A DNA stretch of 64,000 nucleotides. It comes from Muribaculaceae bacterium. GTDB lineage: Bacteria > Bacteroidota > Bacteroidia > Bacteroidales > Muribaculaceae. The position numbers were made by a program, and so were the translations under genes. Below, one piece after another: positions 29,467 through 39,077 of the stretch (the stretch's first letter is position 1; every line of letters starts with the position of its first letter). The DNA lies in contig BLLX01000001.1 of assembly GCA_011959405.1 (NCBI GenBank), forward strand, positions 1 to 64,000. The letters run 5' to 3'. Under the pieces are notes generated by a model. That model worked only from the letters and a program-made list of their open reading frames with translations. It did no database searches and was not told the DNA's origin.

Positions 29467-30314
29467 TGAACGATTATATAGAACTTCGACTGGACCTTGA
29501 GCCATGTTCGCAGGATGCGACCGATGTGCTCGCTGCTTTGCTTGCCGAAGTCGGCTATGAAAGTTTTGTGCCTGACGAACGCGGTCTGACTGCATACGTG
29601 CGTTCTGTACAGTATGATGACAGTGTGGTGGACGACGTGATCGAGTCGTTGCCTTTTGAATGCGCTGTGTCTCGACAGTCGTCGTATATAGTCGGGCAGG
29701 ATTGGAACAGCGAGTGGGAGAAAAATTATTTTAAACCGATTGTGGTCGGCGACAGATGTGTGATCCATAGTTCGTTTCATTCCGATGTGCCTGCTGCTGA
29801 ATATGACATTGTCATTGATCCGAAAATGGCGTTTGGCACAGGTCACCATGCAACTACATCACAGGTTATAGAAGCATTGTTGTCGATGGATCTGAACGGT
29901 CTGTCGGTCATTGATATGGGGACTGGCACTGGGATATTGGCCATTTTATGCGCTATGCGTGGCGCCGCATCGGTCAATGGTGTAGAGATTGATCCTCCGG
30001 CATGGGAAAATGCCGTTGAAAATATGCGGCTTAATGGTGTTGAGACCTCTGTGACCGTACATTTGGGAGATGCGTCGGTTTTGTCGTCATTGCCTATGGC
30101 CGATGTGTTTATTGCCAATATCAACCGCAATATCATCACTGCGGATCTGCCGGCTTATGCTGCGATTATAAAACAGGGAGCCACAGTATTGTTCAGCGGT
30201 TTTTATGAGTCGGATATTCCGGTGATCATGAGTGTGGCCGAACCGCTGGGGTTTGTAGAGGAAGGGCATACCTCTTTGAATGACTGGTGTTGCCTGAAGT
30301 TGAAAAAGAAATAA
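29466..30314 (+). CDS. prmA: Ribosomal protein L11 methyltransferase
   Basis: SAM-dependent enzyme that trimethylates ribosomal protein L11. 282 residues; the class I methyltransferase loop is VIDMGTGTGILA (about residues 153-164), preceded by the PrmA signature DPKMAFGTGHHATT, with the later IANINRNI playing the NPPY-like role. The ATG at 29466 shares one base with the ilvA TGA, so translation is probably coupled. Second gene of the ilvA operon. Confidence 0.92.
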   Translation: MNDYIELRLDLEPCSQDATDVLAALLAEVGYESFVPDERGLTAYVRSVQYDDSVVDDVIESLPFECAVSRQSSYIVGQDWNSEWEKNYFKPIVVGDRCVIHSSFHSDVPAAEYDIVIDPKMAFGTGHHATTSQVIEALLSMDLNGLSVIDMGTGTGILAILCAMRGAASVNGVEIDPPAWENAVENMRLNGVETSVTVHLGDASVLSSLPMADVFIANINRNIITADLPAYAAIIKQGATVLFSGFYESDIPVIMSVAEPLGFVEEGHTSLNDWCCLKLKKK

Positions 30315-30320
30315 TTTAAC

Positions 30321-31124
30321 ATGAAGACGAGAGAAGAGAAGATAGAGGCCGTAGGTCGTGTAATGGATGTGCTGGACCGTTTGCGTGTGGAATGCCCGTG
30401 GGACCGCAAGCAGACCAATGAGTCTCTTCGGTCCAATACGATCGAAGAGGTTTATGAACTTGCCGATGCTATCATAGCCGATGATAATGACAATATACGC
30501 AAGGAATTGGGCGATGTATTGCTGCATATTCTCTTTTACTCTAAGATCGGTGAGGAAAAAGGTGAGTTTGACATCGTTGATGTGTGCGATTCATTGAATG
30601 CCAAGCTGATATTCCGTCATCCTCATGTATTTGGCAATGTGGTTGCGGAGGATTCCGAGACTGTGGTCCAGAACTGGGAAGCGTTGAAGCTGAAGGAAAA
30701 AGGCGGAAATAAGACTGTGTTGGCCGGTGTGCCCTCGTCGCTACCGGCACTGATAAAGGCTTTTCGCGTTCAGGAAAAGGTGGCTCATGTGGGATTTGAC
30801 TGGGAGAAGCCGTCGCAGGTATGGGATAAGGTCAGGGAGGAACTGTCGGAATTTGAATCTGAAGCGTCGGTACTTGATGCCGATAAGATGGAGGAGGAAA
30901 TGGGCGATGTGTTTTTTGCTATGGTCAATGCCGCACGTCTCTACGGTATCAATCCTGAGAATGCTCTCGAACGGACCAACCGCAAGTTTATAAGCCGTTT
31001 CAACTACTTGGAGTCACGCGTGCGCGAGTCCGGCAAGTCTCTGCACGACATGAGTCTTGCGGAAATGGATGAATTGTGGAATGAGGCCAAGGCTGTGGAA
31101 CGGAAAGGGGAGCAGAATGCGTAA
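30321..31124 (+). CDS. mazG: Nucleoside triphosphate pyrophosphohydrolase MazG
   Basis: All-alpha NTP pyrophosphatase of 267 residues with two MazG repeats. The first has the helix motif with ECPWDRKQTNESL and the metal-binding EExxE-type pattern (EEVYEL and RKELGDVLLHI); the second ends with EEEMGDVFFAMVNAARL. It removes non-canonical or excess NTPs. It follows prmA by 6 bases and overlaps the next small gene by 8 bases. Confidence 0.94.
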   Translation: MKTREEKIEAVGRVMDVLDRLRVECPWDRKQTNESLRSNTIEEVYELADAIIADDNDNIRKELGDVLLHILFYSKIGEEKGEFDIVDVCDSLNAKLIFRHPHVFGNVVAEDSETVVQNWEALKLKEKGGNKTVLAGVPSSLPALIKAFRVQEKVAHVGFDWEKPSQVWDKVREELSEFESEASVLDADKMEEEMGDVFFAMVNAARLYGINPENALERTNRKFISRFNYLESRVRESGKSLHDMSLAEMDELWNEAKAVERKGEQNA

Positions 31125-31506
31125 GGTTATATTTCTGATAGCTCTTGTGGCGTTGGTTTCGGCTGCGGTGGCTGAAGGTCCGTTGTTTTCGCGCAACCGT
31201 CAGAGGGAGATGTCCGTTAAGGTAGACAGTGTGATGTGGCGTTCGGATGTTACCCGCGTCTACTGCCGTCTGTTCGGATTGCCGCATACTTCGCAGCGTG
31301 TCGATGCCGTGACATTGGACATTCATGATGCATCTGTAGCGGCTACGGATATTGATCCGCTGTATTTTAAAAGAAGTTTTCAATGGGAGGATGACGGCGT
31401 AATAGAGATTGAACTTGATTTTGCGCCGGTGAAGCCTGTGGATACTTTCACTATGACGTTCGCCACTCCTTACGGTGATGTTGCGGCCACATATACCGGC
31501 AAATGA
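31117..31506 (+). CDS. Small secreted protein of unknown function
   Basis: 129 residues from the ATG at 31117, with a clear signal peptide (MRKVIFLIALVALVSAAVAEG) followed by a beta-rich domain of about 105 residues with one Cys. I do not recognise the family. A longer frame from 31057 lies inside mazG and lacks the signal peptide at its start, so it is rejected. Its stop overlaps the topB start (ATGA), which ties it into the ilvA-topB operon. Confidence 0.7.
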   Translation: MRKVIFLIALVALVSAAVAEGPLFSRNRQREMSVKVDSVMWRSDVTRVYCRLFGLPHTSQRVDAVTLDIHDASVAATDIDPLYFKRSFQWEDDGVIEIELDFAPVKPVDTFTMTFATPYGDVAATYTGK

Positions 31507-33578
31507 TCCTCTGTATTACCGAAAAACCGTCGGTGGCGGCCGATATAGCGTCTATTCTTGGCGCGAATACGCGTCGTGAGGGGTATTATGAAGGGGGAGA
31601 TTATAAGATTACATGGACATTCGGCCACTTGTGTGAGCTGAAAGAGCCGCATGACTATACCGATTTGTGGAAACGGTGGTCGCTTGGCTCCTTGCCCATG
31701 ATTCCCGATCGTTTCAGCATAAAGCTGAAGAAGGATAAAGGGATAGAGTCTCAGTTCAACACCATAAAACGTCTTGTTGCTGAAGCATCGGAAGTGATAA
31801 ACTGCGGTGATGCCGGACAAGAGGGAGAACTGATCCAGCGATGGGTGCTTCAGTTGGCGGGATGCAAAGTGCCGGTGAAAAGACTGTGGATTTCATCGCT
31901 GACCGATGATGCCATACGTGCGGGTTTTGCCGATCTGAAACCGGAACAGACTTTTGGCAACCTATATTATGCCGGATTGTCACGGGCGGTGGGAGACTGG
32001 TTGCTCGGCATGAATGCCACCAGACTGTACACGCTTAAATATTCCGCGCCCGGCAATGTTCTGTCAATCGGACGTGTGCAGACTCCGACTCTGTCGCTGA
32101 TTGTCAAGCGTCAGCTGGAAATTGAAAATTTCCGTCCCGAGGATTATTGGGAGTTGAAGACATTGTACAGGGGCGTTACATTCAATGCTACTAAGGGACG
32201 TTTTGCAGCAGAGAGTGAAGCGGCGGAGCTGTTGGAAAAGATAAGCCGTGAGCCGTTGACGGTCACATCAGTGAGCAAAAAGGCCGGCAAAGAGGCTCCT
32301 CCGCGGCTTTTTGATCTCACGTCACTTCAGGTGGAGTGCAATAAACGGTGGGGATGGAGTGCCGACCGCACCCTATCGCTCATACAGTCGCTTTATGAGA
32401 AGAAAGTCACCACGTATCCGCGTGTGGACACCACCTATCTCCCTGACGACATTTATGCCAAGATTCCGGGAATATTGAAGCAGATGACACCGTACGCCGC
32501 CCATACGGCTCCGGTGCTTGCCGGCCGCATACCGAAGAGCAAGAAGGTGTTTGATAATTCCAAAGTGACAGATCACCATGCCATCATTCCTACCGGACAG
32601 TCACCGAAAATGCTGGTCGGGGAGGAGAGACAGATGTATCATCTGATAGCCATGCGGTTTATCTCGGCTTTTTATCCTGATTGTGAATTCTCCACGACTA
32701 CGGTGCTTGCCGAGTCGGCCGATGTGCCTTTTAAAACCAGTGGCAAAGTCATTGTGAAGCCGGGATGGAGAGCGCTGTTTTCTTCTGACGGGAAAAACAG
32801 CGGGGATGACAATGTTTCTGCCGGTGGCGATGACGAGAGCATTCTGCCGGAATTTATCGAAGGAGAAAGCGGATCCCATGAACCTTCGTTGCAAAAAAAA
32901 CAGACACAGCCGCCCAAACCATACACAGAAGGAACATTGTTGCGCGCCATGGAATCTGCCGGTAAAACGGTGGATGACGAGGAACTTCGGGAAGCAATGA
33001 AAGAAAACGGCATAGGGCGTCCGTCGACTCGTGCCGCCATAATCGAGACGCTTTTCCGACGTCATTATATCACGAGGGAACGCAAGAATATAGTTGCTAC
33101 ACAAGCCGGCATCGACTTGATCTCGATGATAAAAGAGGAATTGCTGAAAAGCGCCAAACTGACCGGAATGTGGGAGAACAAACTGCGCAGAATAGAGCGC
33201 GGAGAGTATTCGCCTGCGGAGTTTATCGACGAACTGAAGGCAATGATTCATCAGATAGTGCTCAGTGTACTGTCTGACAATACCAACCGGAAGATTATCG
33301 TGGACAGTGGCGGGAATGGCTCCGGTGGCAGTGACAGTAAACCGGCGGCTAAGAAGGAGAAGGAAAAAAAGCCGCGTGCTCCGAGAATAAAGAACCTTGA
33401 TGAGATAATGTGTCCGCTTTGCGGGCAAGGCCATCTGCTGAAAGGGCGTACGGCATACGGATGTTCCAGATTCCGGGAAGGATGTGGGCTGCGTCTGGAC
33501 TTTGTGGAGTATCCGGCCGAACTGACTCCTGCAAGATTGCGTACCATGGTCGCAAAAAATTATGTCAAACCGGAGTAG
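31503..33578 (+). CDS. topB: DNA topoisomerase III
   Basis: Type IA topoisomerase of 691 residues that decatenates DNA. The Toprim domain begins at residue 1 (MILCITEKPSVAADIA) with DAGQEGELI around residue 104. The catalytic tyrosine is Tyr305 in TTYPRVDTT. Near the C-terminus a four-Cys zinc finger (CPLC, then CSRFREGC) follows a Lys-rich linker. The start overlaps the preceding stop by four bases. Topoisomerase III genes are also carried by conjugative elements, but nothing else here suggests one. Confidence 0.93.
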   Translation: MILCITEKPSVAADIASILGANTRREGYYEGGDYKITWTFGHLCELKEPHDYTDLWKRWSLGSLPMIPDRFSIKLKKDKGIESQFNTIKRLVAEASEVINCGDAGQEGELIQRWVLQLAGCKVPVKRLWISSLTDDAIRAGFADLKPEQTFGNLYYAGLSRAVGDWLLGMNATRLYTLKYSAPGNVLSIGRVQTPTLSLIVKRQLEIENFRPEDYWELKTLYRGVTFNATKGRFAAESEAAELLEKISREPLTVTSVSKKAGKEAPPRLFDLTSLQVECNKRWGWSADRTLSLIQSLYEKKVTTYPRVDTTYLPDDIYAKIPGILKQMTPYAAHTAPVLAGRIPKSKKVFDNSKVTDHHAIIPTGQSPKMLVGEERQMYHLIAMRFISAFYPDCEFSTTTVLAESADVPFKTSGKVIVKPGWRALFSSDGKNSGDDNVSAGGDDESILPEFIEGESGSHEPSLQKKQTQPPKPYTEGTLLRAMESAGKTVDDEELREAMKENGIGRPSTRAAIIETLFRRHYITRERKNIVATQAGIDLISMIKEELLKSAKLTGMWENKLRRIERGEYSPAEFIDELKAMIHQIVLSVLSDNTNRKIIVDSGGNGSGGSDSKPAAKKEKEKKPRAPRIKNLDEIMCPLCGQGHLLKGRTAYGCSRFREGCGLRLDFVEYPAELTPARLRTMVAKNYVKPE

Positions 33579-33580
33579 CC

Positions 33581-33742
33581 GTGAGTATTTTTGTTCAGTA
33601 TCTGATAGTGGGGGCTATAGTTGGAGTGTGCGTCGGAATAGCCGTGTATCGGCTGTTGCGTCGGCCTAAAGGTCAAAAAGGCCCGGGATGTCTTAATTGT
33701 GATTCCGTCGATTGCCCGATGAGATTAAAGAAGCGTGACTGA
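33581..33742 (+). CDS. Small membrane protein with Cys-rich tail (FeoB-associated-like)
   Basis: Fifty-three residues from a GTG at 33581, two bases after topB: one membrane helix (about residues 5-22) then a basic stretch and GPGCLNCDSVDCPMRL at the end. This layout matches short 'FeoB-associated Cys-rich membrane proteins', although no feoB is nearby. The longer in-frame ATG lies within topB. It overlaps the convergent GT2 gene by 18 bases. Confidence 0.55.
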   Translation: MSIFVQYLIVGAIVGVCVGIAVYRLLRRPKGQKGPGCLNCDSVDCPMRLKKRD

Positions 33743-34522
33743 GTTGACATCGCCGTTGAACTGACGGCGTTGCCGGTCGCTCCATACACCCCATTTCCTG
33801 AAATAGCGGATCATATTGTCGGCGTGTATTCTCAGCATCCGGAGATTGCGGTATGATGCCGCTGCATGTGCGTGGATAATTGAGACCGCCGGATAGTAGA
33901 GCACTATGTGATCCTGTCGCAGACGTCGGGACAGATCTATGTCTTCCGGATACATGAAAAAACGTTCGTCGAATCCTCCGATAGCTTTTGCCGCCGCTGT
34001 GCGTATCATCATGAAGCACCCGACCTGATATGGCACATTTAGGGGAGAGTCGAGATCTTTGTCCATAAGAAGGTATCGCCGATTGGAATATTTCATTATC
34101 CATTCGGGCAGGAAACGCCTTCCTATCAGCATCCACGGTGACGGAAGCCGTCGTGAGCCGTATTGCAGACTTCCGTCGGCCTTGTAGATTTTTGGCTGGA
34201 GTTGCGCTACATCAGGATTGCGTTGCATGCAGTCAGCCAGTTTTGTCAGAATGTCTGGATTGAACCGTACATCTGAATTCAGGATTATATGATATGGTTG
34301 GTCAGACGATAGAAGTGCGCGATTGTGTGCCGCTCCGAACCCTGGATTAGGCAAGGAGATATAGTCTACACCGGGTTTGCCGAGACAGTATTTTCGCAGC
34401 CGCTCTTCCTGACCGTTGTCGACTATGGTAATTTTTTTGACCAGAGGATTGCCGAGAGACGCCAGGCAGGCGTCAAGTTCGGATGTGTCGGAATGGTATG
34501 TGACGATGGAGACGCTTATCAT
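33725..34522 (-). CDS. Glycosyltransferase family 2
   Basis: 265 residues; a GT-A fold enzyme with the nucleotide-binding opening ISVSIVTYHSDTSELDACLASL and an acidic sugar-nucleotide motif LNSDVRF near residue 93. Relatives add rhamnose or similar sugars to surface polysaccharide; the acceptor is unknown. Last gene of the long minus-strand operon; its start overlaps the GHL10 stop by four bases. Confidence 0.88.
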   Translation of the reverse strand: MISVSIVTYHSDTSELDACLASLGNPLVKKITIVDNGQEERLRKYCLGKPGVDYISLPNPGFGAAHNRALLSSDQPYHIILNSDVRFNPDILTKLADCMQRNPDVAQLQPKIYKADGSLQYGSRRLPSPWMLIGRRFLPEWIMKYSNRRYLLMDKDLDSPLNVPYQVGCFMMIRTAAAKAIGGFDERFFMYPEDIDLSRRLRQDHIVLYYPAVSIIHAHAAASYRNLRMLRIHADNMIRYFRKWGVWSDRQRRQFNGDVNSVTLL

Positions 34523-35955
34523 GGCAGAGAGACTGTGACGGGTGAAGAATGGTCAGACTCTCCATTGGCACGGTCCAGTGCGGTAATTACGTAGCATCCT
34601 CCGCAGTCCGGGATGAATTCAGGCCTGTAGGTCACGGCTTTTATGGCCGACGGATTTTCAACGTCGACATCAGATGCTTTATCAAATCTGTAGACCACCC
34701 ATTTGGATGCGTGGTCATCGGCATTCCACTGTAGTTTACCGTCCTTGTAGACCGGTGTGCCGGGTTTATCGGCCGGTTCGACATGTTTCCACAGATATTC
34801 AGGCACAAGAGCCGGAGTGGAGTATGATTTTTCTTTCAATTGTGCGGATATTGCCGGCAGGTTGCCGGCATACCACCAGCAGTTGCCCTGTATCCGTTCG
34901 GGGCCTATTTCTTCTATCTGCCGGAGTTTTTCCGGTAGTTCACAGGCATCGGCGGTCTTTTTTACATCCTGTCCGATGTAGATGTGGCGTCCTTCGCCAT
35001 GATCGGCCCACCAGTCGCAAAGCACGCGGTATGACGCCCGCTGATGGTCTGTCTCCCAATAGAGCTGTGGTATTTGATAGTCTATCCATCCCATTGCCGC
35101 CCATCGCGGCACATCGGCATAAAGATCATCGTAGTTCTGCAGGCCTGATGTTGCGCTGCCTTCCGGATCTGAAGTATTGTTTCGCCAGATGCCAAATGGA
35201 CTTATTCCAAACCGGACCCATGGTTTTGTCTCTGCAATGGTCTGATGGACGGATTCTATCAGAATATCCACATTTCGCCTGCGCCAGTCCGGCTTTGATA
35301 GTTTTGTTCCCGACGAACGGTAGTGGGCTTCATCGTCAAATTCCTCGCCATTGGATGGATATGGGTAGAAATAGTCGTCGAAGTGTATGCCGTCTACGTC
35401 ATATCGCGTTATAATATCACGTACGACTCCGACTATGTGCTGTCTGTTTTCTGGAAGTGCTGGATTAAAATATATCCTTTTGCAATATTTTACGAAGCGT
35501 TTAGGAAACAGGTTGCACAGATGGTTGTCGGGGAGCTGTTCGTTGGCAGATGCCGTGACCCGATAGGGGTTGAGCCACGCATGGATCTCCATGCCACGCT
35601 TATGGCATTCGTCAATCATGAACTGCAAAGGATCCCATAGACGGGCAGGAGCGGCACCTATACATCCGGTCAGATGCCGGCTCCACGGCTCAATGGGCGA
35701 CGGATAGAATGAGTCGGCGGCAGGGCGTACCTGAAAAATGACGGCATTTATACCTGTTGCTTGCAGATTGTCGAGCAGAGAGCGCAGATAGGATTGGTTC
35801 TGTTCTGTAGTACGCTTGTCATAGCCTTGAAAAACCGTCTGAATCCAAGCTCCGCGGAAGTCGCGTTTTGATGCGCCTGAAGCCTCCTGACAAAACAATA
35901 TCAGGGAGATCAGCGCCAACAGGACGCTTTTTTTATTTGTCGAATATCGAAGCAT
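34519..35955 (-). CDS. Exported GHL10 / DUF187 family glycoside hydrolase-like protein
   Basis: 478 residues with a signal peptide (about residues 8-28, ending in EASGA). The TIM-barrel GHL10 domain is shown by FRGAWIQTV, GINAVIFQVRPAADSFYPS and YDVDGIHFDDYFYP. The C-terminal 90 residues are an Fn3-like module. Family members are suspected cell-envelope glycosidases. The start lies 23 bases inside the end of the TPR gene, and no later Met would leave the signal peptide intact. Confidence 0.88.
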   Translation of the reverse strand: MLRYSTNKKSVLLALISLILFCQEASGASKRDFRGAWIQTVFQGYDKRTTEQNQSYLRSLLDNLQATGINAVIFQVRPAADSFYPSPIEPWSRHLTGCIGAAPARLWDPLQFMIDECHKRGMEIHAWLNPYRVTASANEQLPDNHLCNLFPKRFVKYCKRIYFNPALPENRQHIVGVVRDIITRYDVDGIHFDDYFYPYPSNGEEFDDEAHYRSSGTKLSKPDWRRRNVDILIESVHQTIAETKPWVRFGISPFGIWRNNTSDPEGSATSGLQNYDDLYADVPRWAAMGWIDYQIPQLYWETDHQRASYRVLCDWWADHGEGRHIYIGQDVKKTADACELPEKLRQIEEIGPERIQGNCWWYAGNLPAISAQLKEKSYSTPALVPEYLWKHVEPADKPGTPVYKDGKLQWNADDHASKWVVYRFDKASDVDVENPSAIKAVTYRPEFIPDCGGCYVITALDRANGESDHSSPVTVSLP

Positions 35956-37537
35956 GAGCCTTCAGGAGGTCGTTGAAGCGGGGGGTGTCTCTTATCGGAG
36001 CCACATTTATACGGTTGTCATCGTTGGCCGTCCAGTTATGGTAGTTGGCATATCCGTTTTTGAGGGCCTGCTCCATGCAGTCGAGTGCTTTCTCCGTGCG
36101 ACCGGCCCATGCGTAAAAGCAAGCGCCGTAATAATGTATCTGGCCGTCATAATCAGGCTCTGTCAGGCATTCTTCTATCCATGAGATGCCTTTGGCGGTA
36201 TTGCCGTTGAACAGGTATGCGAAACCAAGCATGGATCCTATACGTTCGCTGTGGTCCAGTTCCAGATCGACAACACGCTGATAGAATCCTTTTGCGGCTT
36301 TTGGCTCATTGAGATAGTCGTTGAGCACCCATGCACGTGTAAGATAAGGCATGGGGTCGTACGGTTCGTTCATAATCACTTCGCCAAGCAGTTGTGACGC
36401 TTCGTCTCCTTTTTTCAACGATGTGAGTATGAGGGCCTTTTCTGTCATGGCTTCTTTTGAATCAGGAGTCAGTTCCAGAGCGCGGTCTGTGGCGGAAATG
36501 GCTTTGTCGTATTGTTTGAGTGCACGGAGCACGCGTGCGCGCACCGTATAGTAGTGGGCCACGTCATCATCCTCTGTGTAGTTGGACAGTGCCGTATTTG
36601 CATTGTCGAGCGCCGTCTCGTAGTCGCCCAGAGCGTAATAGCATTCTGCCAGAGATGCGTAAAGTCCGGAGTAATTATAGAGGTTGTTGTCGATGATGTA
36701 TTTGAAATCGTCTATTGCAGGTGCATAGTGGAAGTGGGCAGCGGCAATGGATCCTCGCAGGAAATAGTAGAGAGGAGTGCGTGGAGCAGTGCGTATGGCC
36801 GACGACAGTCCGTTCATTACGGCGGCATAATTGCTGTTGGCCATGTCGATGAGCCTGGGAAGTGCATGAGGATCTGACGCATCGGTGGCAAGAGCCAGGA
36901 TCAGGTCGTCGACAGCTCCGTTATAGTCATTCATCATGGCTTTTACCTGTGCGCGGTTTACGTAGACATCGCTTTGGGTTGGGGTGAGTGACACGGCTTT
37001 TTCCATGTATTCGGACGCAAGGCCGTAATTCGATTCTTTTGCCGCGACTTTTGCAAGGCCGAACAGTGCTTCCTGACTTCTTGGATTCAGTCTCTGTAGT
37101 TTGGTATAATCTTCCTTGGCCGCGGTGTAATTGCCGAGTTCAACCTCGATGTCGGCTCTCATGTTTACTGCGGCATAATTTGACGGGTCGATCTCCAGTG
37201 CCTTGTTGATCTCTTGCAGTGACAGCGTGTAGCGCTTCATCTGCCAGTATGTGGCGGATCTCAGAGCGTAGATCGGGAACAGCATTTCAGTATCTGTGAC
37301 GGGAGCGTATTTTACTGCGCTGTCGAGGTCGTCGAGCGCTTTCAGATATTCCTGATGGTGGTAATATTGGTTGGCCCGCCTGTAAAGCACTTCATAATCC
37401 TTGAAATTTTCGCGCAACATGTCGTTGTAGGTATTCATGACCGTGCGTGAAATGTTGTTGTATGGAAGTGCGGCCTGAAGATCCGGAGAGAATATAGTGG
37501 TAATGCCGATCAGAAATGAGATGACGGTTTTTTTCAT
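35933..37537 (-). CDS. Exported TPR-repeat protein
   Basis: About 534 residues. The start at 37537 (MKKTVISFL) gives a signal peptide ending at LQAA. The rest is a long array of tetratricopeptide repeats (at least ten, e.g. ALYRALNN-type helices with ALEIDPSNYAA and ALELTPDSKEA), a protein-interaction solenoid, probably periplasmic. The partner is unknown; neighbours are kdsA and a GHL10 protein, so an envelope role is likely. Confidence 0.85.
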   Translation of the reverse strand: MKKTVISFLIGITTIFSPDLQAALPYNNISRTVMNTYNDMLRENFKDYEVLYRRANQYYHHQEYLKALDDLDSAVKYAPVTDTEMLFPIYALRSATYWQMKRYTLSLQEINKALEIDPSNYAAVNMRADIEVELGNYTAAKEDYTKLQRLNPRSQEALFGLAKVAAKESNYGLASEYMEKAVSLTPTQSDVYVNRAQVKAMMNDYNGAVDDLILALATDASDPHALPRLIDMANSNYAAVMNGLSSAIRTAPRTPLYYFLRGSIAAAHFHYAPAIDDFKYIIDNNLYNYSGLYASLAECYYALGDYETALDNANTALSNYTEDDDVAHYYTVRARVLRALKQYDKAISATDRALELTPDSKEAMTEKALILTSLKKGDEASQLLGEVIMNEPYDPMPYLTRAWVLNDYLNEPKAAKGFYQRVVDLELDHSERIGSMLGFAYLFNGNTAKGISWIEECLTEPDYDGQIHYYGACFYAWAGRTEKALDCMEQALKNGYANYHNWTANDDNRINVAPIRDTPRFNDLLKAHASIFDK

Positions 37538-37555
37538 CGTTGTTAACAAAAGGAA

Positions 37556-38368
37556 TTAGAGACTGTTGACAGCCATACGTAATGAAGTAAGGCGCTTGAG
37601 GAGATCGGACAGCATGTCGAGTTTAAGCATGTTGGCTCCGTCGCTTTTTGCCGTAGAAGGATCCGGATGGGTTTCAATGAATATGCCATCGGCTCCCACG
37701 GCTATGCCTGCGCGTGCTATGGTTTCTATCAGGTCCGGACGTCCGCCTGTGACTCCCGCAGCCTGATTGGGCTGTTGCAGTGAGTGGGTTATGTCGAGTA
37801 TAGTTGTAGCAAATTTCCGCATTTCGGGTATGCCGCGGTAATCGACTATAAGATCCTGATAGCCGAAGGTTGAGCCGCGTTCGGTCACGGCTACCTGATC
37901 ATTGCCGGCATCGCGTATTTTCTGTACGGCAAAAGCCATTGACTCGGGGGAAAGAAACTGTCCTTTTTTTATGTTGACGAACCTTCCGGTATGTGCCGCG
38001 GCTATAAGCAGATCTGTCTGACGGCATAGAAATGCCGGTATCTGGAGAATGTCAACGTATGGTGCCGCCATGTTGGCCTCCTGAGGGGTGTGTATGTCGG
38101 TAACGACAGGAATGTTGAAAGTTTCACGTACTTTTTTCAGTATCTCCAGAGCATGTATGTCGCCGATGCCGGTGAAAGAGTCAAGGCGCGAGCGGTTGGC
38201 TTTCCGGTAGCTTCCTTTGAACACGTATGGTATGTCAAGTTCTTTGCATATCGGGGCGATTGTACCGGCAATGTCCATTGCCATCTGTTCTCCTTCGATG
38301 ACGCAAGGACCTGCAAGAAGAAAAAAGTTATTTGACTCTGATGACTTCAGATATTCGGATGTGGTCAT
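37556..38368 (-). CDS. kdsA: 3-deoxy-8-phosphooctulonate synthase
   Basis: Condenses PEP with arabinose 5-phosphate to Kdo 8-phosphate for lipopolysaccharide. 270 residues, the expected length. The active-site motifs of the DAHP/KDO8P synthase barrel are visible: FKGSYRKANRS near residue 50, VTERGSTFGY near 160, and the final FIETHPDPSTAKSDG. It begins 1-2 bases after rsmE. Confidence 0.95.
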   Translation of the reverse strand: MTTSEYLKSSESNNFFLLAGPCVIEGEQMAMDIAGTIAPICKELDIPYVFKGSYRKANRSRLDSFTGIGDIHALEILKKVRETFNIPVVTDIHTPQEANMAAPYVDILQIPAFLCRQTDLLIAAAHTGRFVNIKKGQFLSPESMAFAVQKIRDAGNDQVAVTERGSTFGYQDLIVDYRGIPEMRKFATTILDITHSLQQPNQAAGVTGGRPDLIETIARAGIAVGADGIFIETHPDPSTAKSDGANMLKLDMLSDLLKRLTSLRMAVNSL

Positions 38369-38369
38369 T

Positions 38370-39077
38370 TTATGTGAATTGATTGATTATGTGAATTGCG
38401 GATGCGGCATACAGTGCGGCTGTCTCCGTGCGCAGGCGGTTGTCGCCGAGTGTCACGGGCTCAAAACCGTGCTGTCTGGCCAATGCGACCTCATCGGCCG
38501 TGAAATCACCTTCAGGGCCGATGAGTATGGCGGTATCCGTTTTGTTGCCGGCTATGCCTATCATATCTTTGCGTTCCGTCTCGGAGTCACAGTACGCGAT
38601 GAAACGCTGGGATGCCTTGCAGGTTTCAAGAAAGGTTTTCAATTGGGTCATCGGCATTACATCAGGAAGCACAGCCTTAAGAGATTGCTTCATCGCACTT
38701 ACTGCTATTTTTTCAAGCCGTTCGGTTTTTATCTCCTTTCTTTCAGAGCGGGCACACAGCACCGGAACTATTGTATTGATTCCGATTTCGGTCAGTTTTT
38801 CTGTCAGCCACTCCATGCGGTCCATATTTTTGGTTGGGGCCACCGCTACGGTGAGGTTATATGACCATGGCAAGGGGAGCCGCTCGCACCGGATCACTTC
38901 TACTATAGCATGCTTCGAATGCGGCTCAAGCATGCGGCAGTGATAAAGACCGCCTTTGCCGTCAATGATCTCCATGCTGTCGCCGGATTGCATCCTGAGT
39001 ACTTTTACGCAGTGATGCGAGTCGTTTTCCGGCAGAACGGGGTCTGTTGCTATATCTGGAGCGTAGAACCTGATCAT
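38370..39077 (-). CDS. rsmE: 16S rRNA (uracil1498-N3)-methyltransferase
   Basis: SPOUT-class SAM methyltransferase of 235 residues. It has an N-terminal PUA-like part (SHHCVKVLRMQ), and a C-terminal trefoil knot with IGPEGDFTADEV and VTLGDNRLRTETA, the family signatures. Start and upstream stop overlap (ATGA). Confidence 0.95.
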   Translation of the reverse strand: MIRFYAPDIATDPVLPENDSHHCVKVLRMQSGDSMEIIDGKGGLYHCRMLEPHSKHAIVEVIRCERLPLPWSYNLTVAVAPTKNMDRMEWLTEKLTEIGINTIVPVLCARSERKEIKTERLEKIAVSAMKQSLKAVLPDVMPMTQLKTFLETCKASQRFIAYCDSETERKDMIGIAGNKTDTAILIGPEGDFTADEVALARQHGFEPVTLGDNRLRTETAALYAASAIHIINQFT